Positions 48,290 through 56,498 are shown, counted from the stretch's first letter. The stretch: DNA of 64,000 nt from Caulobacter sp. Root343 (GCF_001425745.1 NZ_LMDF01000001.1:1-64000), one strand, 5' to 3'. Made by a program: numbers and translations. The notes: a model not told the origin generated them from the sequence alone.

Positions 48290-48724
48290 ATGAAGGTTTC
48301 CAGCACGGGGGGCGTAGGAGCGACTGGCGCGTCGCGCGCCAGGCCCACCGGCGGTTCATCGGGTTTTTCCCTGCCCTCGGTCAACGCCGCCAGCGGCGCG
48401 GCCAGTACGGCCTCGGTCGGCGGCCTCTCGGGAGTTGGCTCGGTCGACGCCCTGCTTGCCCTGCAGGAGATGGGCGCGGTCGGCAACCCCTTGGAGCGCA
48501 AGCGCCGCGCGGTGCGTCGCGCCGAACACATCCTGGACCTGCTGGGCGACGTGCGGATCGCGCTGATCGACGGCGACATCTCGCACAACACCCTGGACCG
48601 ACTATCGAAGGCCATCCGCGAGCAGCGCGACAGCACCGACGATCCCGGCCTCGAGGGGATCCTCAACGAAATCGAGACGCGGGCCGCCGTCGAGCTGGCC
48701 AAGCTGCAAGTGCGGGGTGGCTGA
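48290..48724 (+). CDS. fliX: Flagellar assembly regulator FliX
   Basis: This 144-residue protein is the Caulobacter-specific FliX, which couples early flagellar assembly to activation of sigma-54-dependent late genes through FlbD. The N-terminal 50 residues are Ser/Gly/Ala-rich and low-complexity. The C-terminal part is helical with the conserved core ALLALQEMGAVGNPLERKRR, AVRRAEHILDLLGDVRIAL and LKAIREQR-like SKAIREQRDS. Its position divergent from flgI and before dksA is the known Caulobacter arrangement. ATG 48290 is preceded by GGAGCTG. Confidence 0.9.
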   Translation: MKVSSTGGVGATGASRARPTGGSSGFSLPSVNAASGAASTASVGGLSGVGSVDALLALQEMGAVGNPLERKRRAVRRAEHILDLLGDVRIALIDGDISHNTLDRLSKAIREQRDSTDDPGLEGILNEIETRAAVELAKLQVRGG

Positions 48725-48865
48725 ACATGGCCGGGGCGGGGATCAAGAACGCTGTTCGATCCTGCCACGCTTGGCTTTCCCACGCGTTTTACATTTGTCG
48801 CCGCCGCGATCGCGGGCCTGGCGTGCGTGCCGCGCGAGCTAAACGCGCCACTCACGCGAGGTTCA

Positions 48866-48893
48866 TTGAACGCGGCTCACCTTTTGCTATAAG
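48866..48893 (+). promoter_or_regulatory. Likely housekeeping promoter of dksA
   Basis: TTGAAC, a 16-base spacer and TATAAG (in GCTATAAGC) match the Caulobacter sigma-73 pattern. The ATG of dksA lies 45 bases after the -10. Confidence 0.55.
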
Positions 48894-48937
48894 CACGCAG
48901 CCTTCGAGGGCTGAGTTCATTGGGGCGTGAGGCGTTG

Positions 48938-49366
48938 ATGCAGACGGCCACTGTTCTAGTAGAAAAATCGGACTACCGTCCTTCCGAGGACGAGCCTTTT
49001 ATGAACGACCGACAGCTTGAGTATTTCAAGAACAAGCTGCTGGCCTGGAAAGAAGAGATCCTTCGCGAATCTCGCGAGACGGTCTCCCATCTCCAGAAAG
49101 AAACCGAGAACCATGCCGATCTGGCTGATCGCGCATCCTCGGAAACCGACCGGGCTCTTGAGCTCCGTACTCGCGACCGCCAACGGAAGCTGATCTCCAA
49201 GATCGACCAGGCCCTGCGCCGCGTCGAAGACGGCTCCTACGGCTATTGCGAGGAAACGGGCGAGCCGATCGGCCTGGCCCGGCTGGACGCCCGCCCCACG
49301 GCGACGCTCAGCCTGGAAGCCCAGGAACGCCACGAGCGCCGCGAACGCGTCCACCGCGACGACTGA
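48938..49366 (+). CDS. dksA: RNA polymerase-binding transcription factor DksA
   Basis: This 142-residue secondary-channel regulator works with ppGpp. The coiled-coil region runs from MNDRQLEYFKNKLLAWKEEI to DRASSETDRALELRTRDRQRKL (given in segments), with the tip aspartates in ADLADRAS. The globular end YGYCEETGEPIGLARLDARPTATLSLEAQERH corresponds to the zinc finger, but only the first of four cysteines remains (C, T, S, A at the four positions). The protein is therefore a degenerate-finger DksA. ATG 48938 follows GTGAGGCG. The neighbour is fliX, as in Caulobacter. Confidence 0.93.
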   Translation: MQTATVLVEKSDYRPSEDEPFMNDRQLEYFKNKLLAWKEEILRESRETVSHLQKETENHADLADRASSETDRALELRTRDRQRKLISKIDQALRRVEDGSYGYCEETGEPIGLARLDARPTATLSLEAQERHERRERVHRDD

Positions 49367-49397
49367 CGCGCCTCTTTCGGCGACTGATGTGTTTTCG

Positions 49398-49430
49398 AGC
49401 GGCCCTGGGGGAAGCCCCGGGGCCGCTTTT
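49398..49430 (+). terminator. Rho-independent terminator of dksA
   Basis: AGCGGCCC and GGGCCGCT form a stem around TGGGGGAAGCCCCG, followed by TTTTG. It lies about 30 bases after the dksA stop. Confidence 0.88.
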
Positions 49431-49441
49431 GTGTTGGGCTT

Positions 49442-49583
49442 TTCTCCTCCCCCTCTGGGGGAGGGGGACCGCCGAACGGCGGTGGAGGGGCCCTGGGCGG
49501 TGTCAACGCACGACCGCTTCGCGGACCCCCTCCGTCTCGATGCGTATTCGCATCGATCCACCTCCCCCTAATGGGGAGGAGGG
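49442..49583. repeat. Intergenic palindromic repeat between dksA and the PNPOx-family gene
   Basis: The element starts with the palindrome CTCCCCCTCTGGGGGAGGG, continues ACCGCCGAACGGCGGT and GAGGGG, has an internal hairpin (GATGCGTATTCGCATC), and ends with CCTCCCCCTAATGGGGAGG. It is the same G+C-rich class as the other intergenic repeats of the window and lies between convergent genes. Confidence 0.75.
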
Positions 49584-49593
49584 AAATCTTTCC

Positions 49594-50208
49594 TCACCAC
49601 AGCGTCTTCGCCGCGCGCTCCGGCCAGGTCTGGTCGTACGTCTCGCCGCCGACCTCGCCGGCGGTGACCGCCGCTAGCATCGCGCCGGCCGTGGGCAGGG
49701 CTTTAGGATCGACTTGGCTCTCGACCTTCCAGAGGCCCGAGCGGACGATAGCGCGGGCGCACTGGAAATAGGCTTCCTCGACGGTGACGACCGTCACCGT
49801 GCGCGGCGGCTTGCCGTCGACGGCGAAGCTGTCCAGCAGGGTGGGATCGGCGCTGAGCACCGCCCGGCCGTTGACGCGGAAGGTCGTGCCCGAACCGGGG
49901 ATCAGGAACAGCAGGGCCACGCGCGGGTCGCGGACGATGTTGCGCAGGCTGTCGGTGCGGTTGTTGCCGCGCCGGTCGGGCAGCATCAGGGTGCGCGGAT
50001 CGGTGACGCGGACGAAGCCGGGTAGGTCGCCGCGCGGGCTGCAGTCCAGGCCCTCGGGACCCACCGTGGCCAGGGCCACGAACGGCGAGGCCTGGATCAG
50101 GGCCGCGTAGTGCGGCGTGATGTGATCGGTGACTTTGACGGTCGAGGCGGCGACCGGCACCGGCTGATACAGCGCCTCTAGAGCCTCGAGGGTGGTGATC
50201 TCGTGCAT
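49594..50208 (-). CDS. Pyridoxamine 5'-phosphate oxidase family protein (MSMEG_1061-type)
   Basis: This 204-residue protein has the split-barrel FMN-binding fold. ASPFVALATVGPEGLDCSPRGDLPGFV near 40-65 and DPRTLMLPDRRGNNRTDSLRNIVRDPRVALLFLIPG near 70-105 (in segments) form the flavin site, and RVNGRAVLS follows. The C-terminus VEEAYFQCARAIVRSGLW is characteristic of the FMN-dependent MSMEG_1061-type proteins. The substrate is unknown. The gene is monocistronic, between two convergent or adjacent regulatory regions. Confidence 0.9.
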   Translation of the reverse strand: MHEITTLEALEALYQPVPVAASTVKVTDHITPHYAALIQASPFVALATVGPEGLDCSPRGDLPGFVRVTDPRTLMLPDRRGNNRTDSLRNIVRDPRVALLFLIPGSGTTFRVNGRAVLSADPTLLDSFAVDGKPPRTVTVVTVEEAYFQCARAIVRSGLWKVESQVDPKALPTAGAMLAAVTAGEVGGETYDQTWPERAAKTLW

Positions 50209-50260
50209 CGCGTCCTCCCGTCGGTCACGCTTGTAGCGGCTGGGCGGGGGAGGGACAATG

Positions 50261-50623
50261 TCAGGCTGCGGACGCCCTGGCGCAGGCCTCGGCCAGGATG
50301 CGGGCCGAGATCGGCTTGTCGACGACGGGGGTCAGCCGTCCCTTCAACTGGTCGGCGTTGCCGGTGACGTAGACGACCGGAATGCGGCCCAGCTGACGCT
50401 GGATGGCCTCGACCGCCTCGACGCCGGTGCCGCCGACGATGCGGTAGTCGGCGGTGATCAGGTCAGGCGGATTGGCGAGAGCCAGGGTCAGCGCGTCGGC
50501 GGCGCTGTCGGCTATATCGAAACTCGTGAAGCCCTGTTCCGCCAGCAGAGCTTCGACCTCGAACGCGACGAGGATTTCGTCCTCGATAATCAACACGTGT
50601 CGGGCCTTCGCGTGCTCGGTCAT
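50261..50623 (-). CDS. Single-domain response regulator
   Basis: This 120-residue receiver domain has no output domain. The acidic pocket is in VLIIEDEILVAFE near residue 12, the phospho-acceptor aspartate in LITADYRIVGGTG near 56, the conserved Thr in VVYVTGNA near 84 and the Lys in PVVDKPIS near 102. It probably acts as a phosphate shuttle or sink. ATG 50623 has AGAAGG 8 bases upstream; a start 33 bases earlier is possible. No kinase gene is adjacent. The 176 bases between it and the divergent hydratase gene hold no feature I can support. Confidence 0.9.
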   Translation of the reverse strand: MTEHAKARHVLIIEDEILVAFEVEALLAEQGFTSFDIADSAADALTLALANPPDLITADYRIVGGTGVEAVEAIQRQLGRIPVVYVTGNADQLKGRLTPVVDKPISARILAEACARASAA

Positions 50624-50799
50624 CGCCGCAGCCTTCTCTCTCGTCCCAGAAGCCATTTCAATGTCGGGTCAGGCCGTCGCGCCAGTCGCGTTTTCGTGAT
50701 CAGTGTGAACGCACTGGTTGTATCGGCCGCCCTGGCTGCGTCGCGGCGGAAAGCAGGCTATGGAAGGGAAAACCGCAAGAAGCAACCGGAGCGCCCCTT

Positions 50800-51597
50800 T
50801 TGTCCCTGATCCTCACCGAGAAGCGCGGCCACGTCGCTATCCTCACCCTGAACCGACCCGAGGCGATGAACGCCCTGGGCGCGCCGGGCGACGGCGACCG
50901 GGTGGCGGCCGCGTGCGAGGCGATCAATGACGACCAGGAGATCCGCTGCGTGATCCTGACCGGCGCGGGCAAGGCCTTCTCGGCCGGCGGCGACGTCAAG
51001 GCGATGAAGGCCCGCGAGGGCGCGTTCGGCGGCAACGGCGTGGCCGTGCGCGACGGCTATCGCAAGAACATCCACCGCATCGTCCGGGCCATCTACGGCC
51101 TGGAGGTTCCGTCGATCGCGGCGGTCAATGGAGCGGCCATCGGCCTGGGCTGCGACGTGGCCTGCATGACCGACATCCGGATCGCCGCCGACACCGCGCG
51201 GTTCGGCGTCACCTTCTTGAAGCTGGGCTTGATCCCCGGCGACGGCGGGGCCTGGCTGATGCCGCGCACGATCGGCATGAGCCGGGCGGCGGAGCTGCTG
51301 TTCACCGGCGACGTCATCGACGCGGCCAAGGCCGCCGAGTGGGGCCTGATCAGCAAGGCCGTGCCGGCCGACACCCTGATGGACGAGGCCCTGGCCCTAG
51401 CGACGCGGATCGCCGCCCAGCCGCCGCACGCCCTGCGCATGGCCAAGAGCCTGCTCAAGCACGGCCAGACCGCCAGCTACGACACCCTGATGGAGATGAG
51501 CGCGGCCGCCCAGGCCATCGCCCACCACACCGAGGACCACATGGAAGGCGTCGACGCCATTCTCGAAAAGCGTCAGCCGACGTTCAAGGGCGCTTGA
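50800..51597 (+). CDS. Enoyl-CoA hydratase/isomerase family protein
   Basis: This 265-residue crotonase-fold enzyme has oxyanion-hole segments GAGKAFSAGGDVKAM near residue 60 and AVNGAAIGLGCDVACMTDIRIAADTARFG near 108-137 (in segments). The catalytic-region glycine and acidic residues are in KLGLIPGDGGAWLMPR near 147. It hydrates 2-enoyl-CoA in fatty-acid or aromatic-acid breakdown; the substrate is unknown. The start is TTG 50800 (MSLILTEKRGHVA) with GGAG 10 bases upstream. The next gene follows after 2 bases, so the pair is an operon. Confidence 0.92.
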   Translation: MSLILTEKRGHVAILTLNRPEAMNALGAPGDGDRVAAACEAINDDQEIRCVILTGAGKAFSAGGDVKAMKAREGAFGGNGVAVRDGYRKNIHRIVRAIYGLEVPSIAAVNGAAIGLGCDVACMTDIRIAADTARFGVTFLKLGLIPGDGGAWLMPRTIGMSRAAELLFTGDVIDAAKAAEWGLISKAVPADTLMDEALALATRIAAQPPHALRMAKSLLKHGQTASYDTLMEMSAAAQAIAHHTEDHMEGVDAILEKRQPTFKGA

Positions 51598-51599
51598 GC

Positions 51600-52262
51600 A
51601 TGGGCAAGGAAGCAAGCGGCGTCTGGGGCCAGCTGTCCGACGGCGAGAGCGAAGGCAAGCTGCTGTGGGAGCCGCCCAAGCTGATCTTCCGCGGCGCCTA
51701 TCGCGGCATCTACCAGGGCCACGCCCTGAAGAACGTGCGGACCGAGGGCGACGATCTGGTGCTGAGCGACGGCACGCGCTTCACGCTCGCGCCTGGCCAG
51801 GCCGAGAAGTGGGTCCACGCCATCCTCAACCCGCCCACGCGCCTGGACAAGCTGGGCGTGAAGCCCGGCATGACCGTGGTGGTCGACGGGGTCGAGGACG
51901 CCGAGTTCCTGGCCGAGCTGTCCACCCGCGTCGAGCCGGTCGCGGCCGACGAGGCCGATGGCGTCGATATCCTGTTCCTGGCCGCCGACGACCTGGCCGA
52001 CCTCGACCGGCTCGAGGACCTGATGTGGACGCTCGGCGACAAAGGCGCGATCTGGATCGTCTCGCAAAAGGGCAAGGGCGCGCCGCTGAAGGATACCGAC
52101 GTGCTGAAGGCCGCCCGCGGCTTTGGCCTGTCCGACACCAAGGTCTGCGCCTTTTCCAGAACCCACACGGCGCTGCGGTTCGTGAAGCGCAAGACGCCGA
52201 AGGCCGCGCCGCCGGCGGTCCCGGTCGTGGCGGACGAGGAGGCGTTCGACGACGAGGACTAG
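51600..52262 (+). CDS. Hypothetical protein, weakly DUF3052-like
   Basis: This 220-residue protein has a beta-rich N-terminal part (LLWEPPKLIFRGAYRGIYQG, a possible nucleotide-independent barrel) and a C-terminal domain with RLDKLGVKPGMTVVVDGVED and GAIWIVSQKGKGAPLKDTDV, which recalls DUF3052. It ends in an acidic tail (ADEEAFDDED). The tail and the lack of hydrophobic segments suggest a cytosolic protein. The ATG lies two bases after the hydratase stop. Function unknown. Confidence 0.78.
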   Translation: MGKEASGVWGQLSDGESEGKLLWEPPKLIFRGAYRGIYQGHALKNVRTEGDDLVLSDGTRFTLAPGQAEKWVHAILNPPTRLDKLGVKPGMTVVVDGVEDAEFLAELSTRVEPVAADEADGVDILFLAADDLADLDRLEDLMWTLGDKGAIWIVSQKGKGAPLKDTDVLKAARGFGLSDTKVCAFSRTHTALRFVKRKTPKAAPPAVPVVADEEAFDDED

Positions 52263-52353
52263 GGTTTAGGCCCGCGCAACCGCGTCCTTGCGAGGTTCCG
52301 CCAGCAGGCGCCGTTGCCCGGCCTTGCTCCGATAGAAGAGCAGGGTGGACTCG

Positions 52354-52551
52354 TTATTTTCGCCCAATGACGATCCACTTGCTATTGGCGGCGTCCGTGC
52401 GCCCGCTGCTGTAGGAGCGCGCGTCGTAGACGAAGATGTCGATTTCATCGGCGGAGATGTCGTTCTCCGGAAAGCCCTGCCTGATTAGGACCTGGCGCGC
52501 GGTTTCGGCCTTCACGGGATCATCGCAGACATAGACGACTTGAGCGGACAT
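52354..52551 (-). CDS. Small hypothetical protein (65 residues)
   Basis: This short acidic protein (SAQVVYVCDDPVKAETARQV near the N-terminus, then ISADEIDIFVYDAR) resembles a single beta-alpha-beta unit of the kind seen in DUF2007-like or small sensory proteins. I do not recognise the family. It starts at ATG 52551, shortly before the lipoprotein gene, which ends 11 bases upstream of it on the same strand. The 90 bases beyond its stop hold nothing that I can name. Confidence 0.6.
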   Translation of the reverse strand: MSAQVVYVCDDPVKAETARQVLIRQGFPENDISADEIDIFVYDARSYSSGRTDAANSKWIVIGRK

Positions 52552-52562
52552 CGTGGATTCCC

Positions 52563-53522
52563 TTAGTCCTGATTGGTCTGGGATGACGGAAGCGCGCCCG
52601 CGAGCAGCATGGCCGCGTGCGGGTCTTCATGGAGCAATCCGCGCAGGCCCTCGGCGGTCGTCTGGGCGGCATAGGTCGAGGACAGATCCGCGCCCTTGGC
52701 GTTGGCGGCGTCCAAGAGCGCCTTCAGCTTCTCGGTGTCCAAAGCGCCACCGGGCGCCACCGCGTTCATGATCGCCGTGGTGTTGTTCCTCTGGGCCTCC
52801 ACGGTTTCGGTGGCCGTTTTTATCGCCTTCTGTTTCTGCTCCGGGGTCAGCGCCGCGCTTAGGGCTGACTCCGTGATTTCCCGGAAGATGGCCGACGTGT
52901 CGGCCGCCAAGGCCTCGGCGGCTGGGCCGGTCGCGAAGAACTGCCGGCTTGTCAGGCCGCTGCCCTTTGTCGCCGGCGCGGCGGCCAGCGTCACGGTGTC
53001 GATCGACGCCAGCACCGAGGGATAGACATACGTCTCGGTTTTCGCGTCCTTCTTCGTCAGTGGGATGTAGGAATATTCTTTGCGCTTGTACCCGAAGGTG
53101 AAGGCGTCCGGCGTCCCGGACGCATCGACCGCGACCTTCATGCCGAGGGAGGTCGTCGTCCCGAAGAAGATCATCCTCTTGGCCGCCGGAGCGCCCTCCA
53201 GCGTCGTGGGTCCATCCGGGGCCTTGTGACTTCCCGAAGCTTTCACCGCCGCTGCTCCCGTGGCGTACAGCTGTCGCACCTTGGGGTTCAACAGGCCGCC
53301 GCCGGTCTCGATGGACGCGATGACCGGAGGCGCCGCGCCGCTGGGGAAGGACGGCGCCAGATAGCCTTCCGTGCGGTCGTAGCCGACACTGGCCGACGCG
53401 GGTTTGCCTTCGACATTTACGCCAAAGGAGGCGTTGGTGACGAAGAGCACGCTGTCGGGCTTGGCGCATCCTGAGAGGACCGAAGCGGCGGCCAGCGCCG
53501 CCATGGCGGAAATCCGTTTCAT
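52563..53522 (-). CDS. Lipoprotein of unknown function
   Basis: This 319-residue protein starts with a lipoprotein signal (AMAALAAASVLSGCAKPDS, lipobox Cys near 19). The mature part is beta-rich at first (SVLFVTNASFGVNVEGKPASASVGYDRTEGYLAPS in segments) and resembles outer-membrane or surface-type repeats such as FTFGYKRKEYSYIPL. The C-terminus is helical and Ala/Gln-rich (LTPEQKQKAIKTATETVEAQR). I know of no characterised homologue. It follows the 122-residue lipoprotein with a 4-base overlap (ATGA), so the two form an operon. Confidence 0.8.
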   Translation of the reverse strand: MKRISAMAALAAASVLSGCAKPDSVLFVTNASFGVNVEGKPASASVGYDRTEGYLAPSFPSGAAPPVIASIETGGGLLNPKVRQLYATGAAAVKASGSHKAPDGPTTLEGAPAAKRMIFFGTTTSLGMKVAVDASGTPDAFTFGYKRKEYSYIPLTKKDAKTETYVYPSVLASIDTVTLAAAPATKGSGLTSRQFFATGPAAEALAADTSAIFREITESALSAALTPEQKQKAIKTATETVEAQRNNTTAIMNAVAPGGALDTEKLKALLDAANAKGADLSSTYAAQTTAEGLRGLLHEDPHAAMLLAGALPSSQTNQD

Positions 53523-53887
53523 GGAACGCTTCCTTTCGGGTCTTGGGTCGCGGCGCACACGGCCGGAACCTGGAGGTCGACGCAGGCGTGGTCCGACACG
53601 GCGAGCAGGCGGTCGTCGCGATAGCCGAGGGTGATGCTGCCGCCGTGGATGGGATCGCGCCCGACCGCCACGCCTAGGACCGTCACGCGAGAAGCCTGGG
53701 CGGGCTTGGACTGGTCGATGGCGACATTCATGAAGCCCACCACGTGGCGGACATTGTCGCGGTCGACGTAGCTGTAGGAAACGCAGCCCGACGTTCCGCA
53801 AGCGAGCGCCAGCGCCAGCGTGGTTCGGCCGAACCAAGGCGCGGGCGTACGAAGACCATGAGCATGCAATCGCGTGGCGCGCGTCAT
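53519..53887 (-). CDS. Small lipoprotein of unknown function
   Basis: This 122-residue protein has a signal-like segment (FGRTTLALALACGTSGCVSYS, lipobox Cys near residue 35). The mature part of about 85 residues has a beta-rich YVDRDNVRHVVGFMNVAID and a pair of cysteines (DHACVD, AVCAAT). ATG 53887 follows GGGGGAC; the frame is open 15 bases upstream from a TTG. It overlaps the next lipoprotein gene by 4 bases, so the two probably work together at the outer membrane. Confidence 0.75.
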   Translation of the reverse strand: MTRATRLHAHGLRTPAPWFGRTTLALALACGTSGCVSYSYVDRDNVRHVVGFMNVAIDQSKPAQASRVTVLGVAVGRDPIHGGSITLGYRDDRLLAVSDHACVDLQVPAVCAATQDPKGSVP

Positions 53888-53929
53888 CGGCGTGTCCCCC
53901 AACCGCCAGGGCTCACAACGCCGCCCAGA

Positions 53930-53948
53930 ACGGCGAAATTCGCCGTTA
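53930..53948. terminator. Inverted repeat after the monooxygenase gene
   Basis: AACGGCGAA-a-TTCGCCGTT is a near-perfect palindrome, located 17 bases after the monooxygenase stop and before the lipoprotein operon, both on the minus strand. Without a clear T-tract it is a candidate terminator or a promoter-proximal operator of the lipoprotein operon. Confidence 0.4.
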
Positions 53949-53964
53949 ACGGGTATTGTTAAGG

Positions 53965-55431
53965 TTATGCAGCCCTGGCGTCAACTCGGGTCTTCCGCCC
54001 GAATTCCATGACCCCGTCCTCGACCTTGCCCAGGCGCAGGGCGGCCAGGTCGAGGGCGTAGTTCTGGTGCACCTTCCAGGGCTTGCGCAGGCCCTGCTTG
54101 GGGAATTGACCGATCGAGCGGGTGACATAGCCTGAGGTGAAGTCGAGCCACGGCGCGACCTCCATCTCGCCGTCGACGCGCGGCGCGCAGTAGTCGGTCC
54201 GCGTCCGGCTCATGTGGTTCAGCAGGCGGCAGACATATTCGCTGGTCAGGTCCGCCTTCAGCGTCCAGCTGGCGTTGGTGTAGCCGAACGCTGACGCCAG
54301 GTTCGGTACGTCGCTGAACATCATGCCCTTGTAGCTCATCGACTGGGACAGGTCGGCGACCTTGCCGTCGACCACGACCTCCATGCCGCTGAGAAGCTGC
54401 ATCTGCAGGCCGGTGGCGGTGACGATGATGTCGGCGTCCAGGGTCTTGCCCGACGTCAGCTGGATGCCGGACTCGGTGAAGGTCTCGATGTGGTCGGTGA
54501 CCACCGAGCTCGTCCCGGCCTTGATCGAGTCGAACAGGTCGGCGTCCGGCACCAGGCACAGGCGCTGGTCCCACGGATTGTAGCGCGGGGTGAAATGGGT
54601 CTCGACGTCGTAGTCGGGGCCCAGGTGCTGGCGCACCAGGCCCAGCAGCTGCTGCTTGATCTTCTCGGGCTTCTTGCGCGCCAGGTTGAAGAACAGCATC
54701 TGCATCAGCACGTTCTTCCAGCGGGTGATGCCGTAGGCGGTCATGGCCGGCAGCTTGGACCGCAGCCAGTTGGCCACGCCGTCCTCGGCGGGACGCGAGA
54801 CCACATAGGTCGGCGAGCGCTGCAGCATGACGACGTGGCCGGCGGTCTTGGCCATTTCCGGCACCAGGGTCACGGCCGTGGCCCCGCTGCCGATCACCAC
54901 GACCTTCTTGCCGGCATAGTCGAGGTCCTCGGGCCAATGCTGTGGGTGGACGATGCGGCCCTTGAAGCGCTCTGCGCCCGGGAAGTCGGGCGTGTAGCCG
55001 GCCGAATAGCGGTAGTAGCCGGCGCACATGTAGAGGAAGCCGCAGGTGAACGTGACGGTCTGGCCGTCATGCTCGGCCTCGACGGTCCAGGTCGCGGTCT
55101 CGGTTGACCAGCGGGCGCGCTTGACCAGATGGTTGAAGCGGATGTGGCGCTCGACGTCGTGCTCGCGGGCGGTCTCGCGGACATAGGACAGGATCGAGGG
55201 GCCGTCGGCGATGGCCTTGGCGGCCTTCCACGGCTTGAACGAATAGCCCAGGGTGTACATGTCGCTGTCGGAGCGGATACCGGGATAGCGGAACAGGTCC
55301 CAGGTGCCGCCGATCGCCGCGCGCCCTTCCAGGATCGCGTAGCTCTTGCCGGGGCAGTTGCGGGTCAGGTGATAGGCCGCGCCGATCCCCGACAGACCCG
55401 CGCCCACGATCAGTACGTCGACATGTTCCAT
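53965..55431 (-). CDS. Flavin-containing (Baeyer-Villiger type) monooxygenase
   Basis: This 488-residue FAD- and NADPH-dependent oxygenase has an FAD motif GAGLSGIGAAYHL at 11-23, GGTWDLFRYPGIRSDSDMYTLGYSF near 42-66 (in segments), the FxGxxxHxxxWP-type fingerprint region GRIVHPQHWPEDLDYAGKKVVVIGSGATA near 155-185 (in segments), and the C-terminal IIVTATGLQMQLLSG. It would oxidise a ketone, sulfide or amine with O2. The length is typical. It is divergent from the EamA transporter; a palindromic site between them suggests shared control. Confidence 0.92.
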   Translation of the reverse strand: MEHVDVLIVGAGLSGIGAAYHLTRNCPGKSYAILEGRAAIGGTWDLFRYPGIRSDSDMYTLGYSFKPWKAAKAIADGPSILSYVRETAREHDVERHIRFNHLVKRARWSTETATWTVEAEHDGQTVTFTCGFLYMCAGYYRYSAGYTPDFPGAERFKGRIVHPQHWPEDLDYAGKKVVVIGSGATAVTLVPEMAKTAGHVVMLQRSPTYVVSRPAEDGVANWLRSKLPAMTAYGITRWKNVLMQMLFFNLARKKPEKIKQQLLGLVRQHLGPDYDVETHFTPRYNPWDQRLCLVPDADLFDSIKAGTSSVVTDHIETFTESGIQLTSGKTLDADIIVTATGLQMQLLSGMEVVVDGKVADLSQSMSYKGMMFSDVPNLASAFGYTNASWTLKADLTSEYVCRLLNHMSRTRTDYCAPRVDGEMEVAPWLDFTSGYVTRSIGQFPKQGLRKPWKVHQNYALDLAALRLGKVEDGVMEFGRKTRVDARAA

Positions 55432-55481
55432 GCGCGACCAGTCCTCCCCGGCGCCCGACGGTTGACCCGGCGTAGCGGTAT

Positions 55482-55496
55482 GTGAACAGTGTTCAC
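55482..55496. promoter_or_regulatory. Palindromic operator candidate, monooxygenase/EamA intergenic region
   Basis: GTGAAC-AGT-GTTCAC is a perfect inverted repeat between the divergent monooxygenase and EamA genes, 51 bases before the monooxygenase start. Palindromes of this kind are typical of TetR-family sites. No regulator gene adjoins. Confidence 0.5.
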
Positions 55497-55604
55497 GAAC
55501 AAACGACCGTTTTGACCGAACGTCAACCGCGACGAGCCGCCCGATGCCGCGGTTTCGGCGGTTTTGATTGCGGACGGAAGAGGCGGGGGCTTAAGCGGTA
55601 TTTC

Positions 55605-56498
55605 ATGTCCCTTCGCGACTTCGGCGTCCTGGTCCTCGTCTGCCTGGTCTGGGCCAGCAACAACATCATCTCGAAGATCGTGGTCGCCCACTGGGGCGTG
55701 CCGCCGCTGTTCTACGCGGCGGTGCGCTTCTCGCTGGTCGCCCTGGCGACGCTGCCGTGGCTGCTGCCGGCCCCGAAGCCGACCTGGCGGATCGTGGTGG
55801 TGGCGCTGCTGATGGGGGCGGGCAACTTCGCCCTGCTATTCATGGGCTTCAAGACCGCCTCGCCATCGGCCGCCTCGGTGGTGATTCAGCTGGGCGTGCC
55901 GTTCACGACGCTGCTGTCGGTGCTGATGCTGGGCGAGACCATCCGCTGGCGGCGGGGCCTGGGCATGGCCCTGACCCTGGCCGGCGCGGTGACGGTGATG
56001 TGGAGCCCGCACGGCCTGGAGCTGTCGCCCGGTCTCTGGCTGATCGTCGCGGCCGCCTTCGCCGGGTCGCTGGGGGCGGTGATGATGAAGCAGGTCGAGG
56101 GCGTCAAGCCCTTACAGTTCCAAGCCTGGGTCGGCTTCTGCTCGCTCTGGCCGCTGGCGGCGATGAGCGCCGCGATCGAGCCGGGCCAGGTCGCGGCGGG
56201 GATCCACGCCGGCTGGCCGTTCGTGGCGGCGGTGGTGTTCTCGGCCCTGGTGGTTTCGGTCGTGGCCCATACGGCCTATTACGGGCTGATCCAGCGCTAC
56301 GAGGCCAACCTGATCGCTCCGCTTACCCTGCTGACGCCGCTGTTCACCATCGGCCTGGGCGTCATGGTCACCCACGACCATTTCGACCTGCGGATGGGGG
56401 TCGGCGCCGGCCTGGCCTTGACCGGCGTTCTGATCATCGCGCTTCGGCGGAATCAGGTCATGCCGTTGCTGATGTCGATCCGGAACCGCGCCCAATGA
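55605..56498 (+). CDS. EamA/DMT-family transporter
   Basis: This 297-residue inner-membrane protein has ten predicted segments arranged as two EamA repeats: VLVLVCLVWASNNIISKIVV at the N-terminus, then GMALTLAGAVTVMWSP near 125, WLIVAAAFAGSLGAVMM near 145, and LTLLTPLFTIGLGVMVTHD near 250. It would export or import a small metabolite; the substrate is unknown. ATG 55605 lacks a strong ribosome site, but the frame upstream is not membrane-like. The stop overlaps the next gene by 4 bases. Confidence 0.92.
   Translation: MSLRDFGVLVLVCLVWASNNIISKIVVAHWGVPPLFYAAVRFSLVALATLPWLLPAPKPTWRIVVVALLMGAGNFALLFMGFKTASPSAASVVIQLGVPFTTLLSVLMLGETIRWRRGLGMALTLAGAVTVMWSPHGLELSPGLWLIVAAAFAGSLGAVMMKQVEGVKPLQFQAWVGFCSLWPLAAMSAAIEPGQVAAGIHAGWPFVAAVVFSALVVSVVAHTAYYGLIQRYEANLIAPLTLLTPLFTIGLGVMVTHDHFDLRMGVGAGLALTGVLIIALRRNQVMPLLMSIRNRAQ

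Noticed and set aside
52266-52448. 60-codon minus-strand frame overlapping the small 65-residue gene
   Set aside because: No ribosome site, low-complexity Ser/Thr start, and it overlaps a better-supported frame.
53950-53965. TTAA-N9-TTAA before the lipoprotein operon as a CtrA box
   Set aside because: The spacing is 9, not 7, bases.
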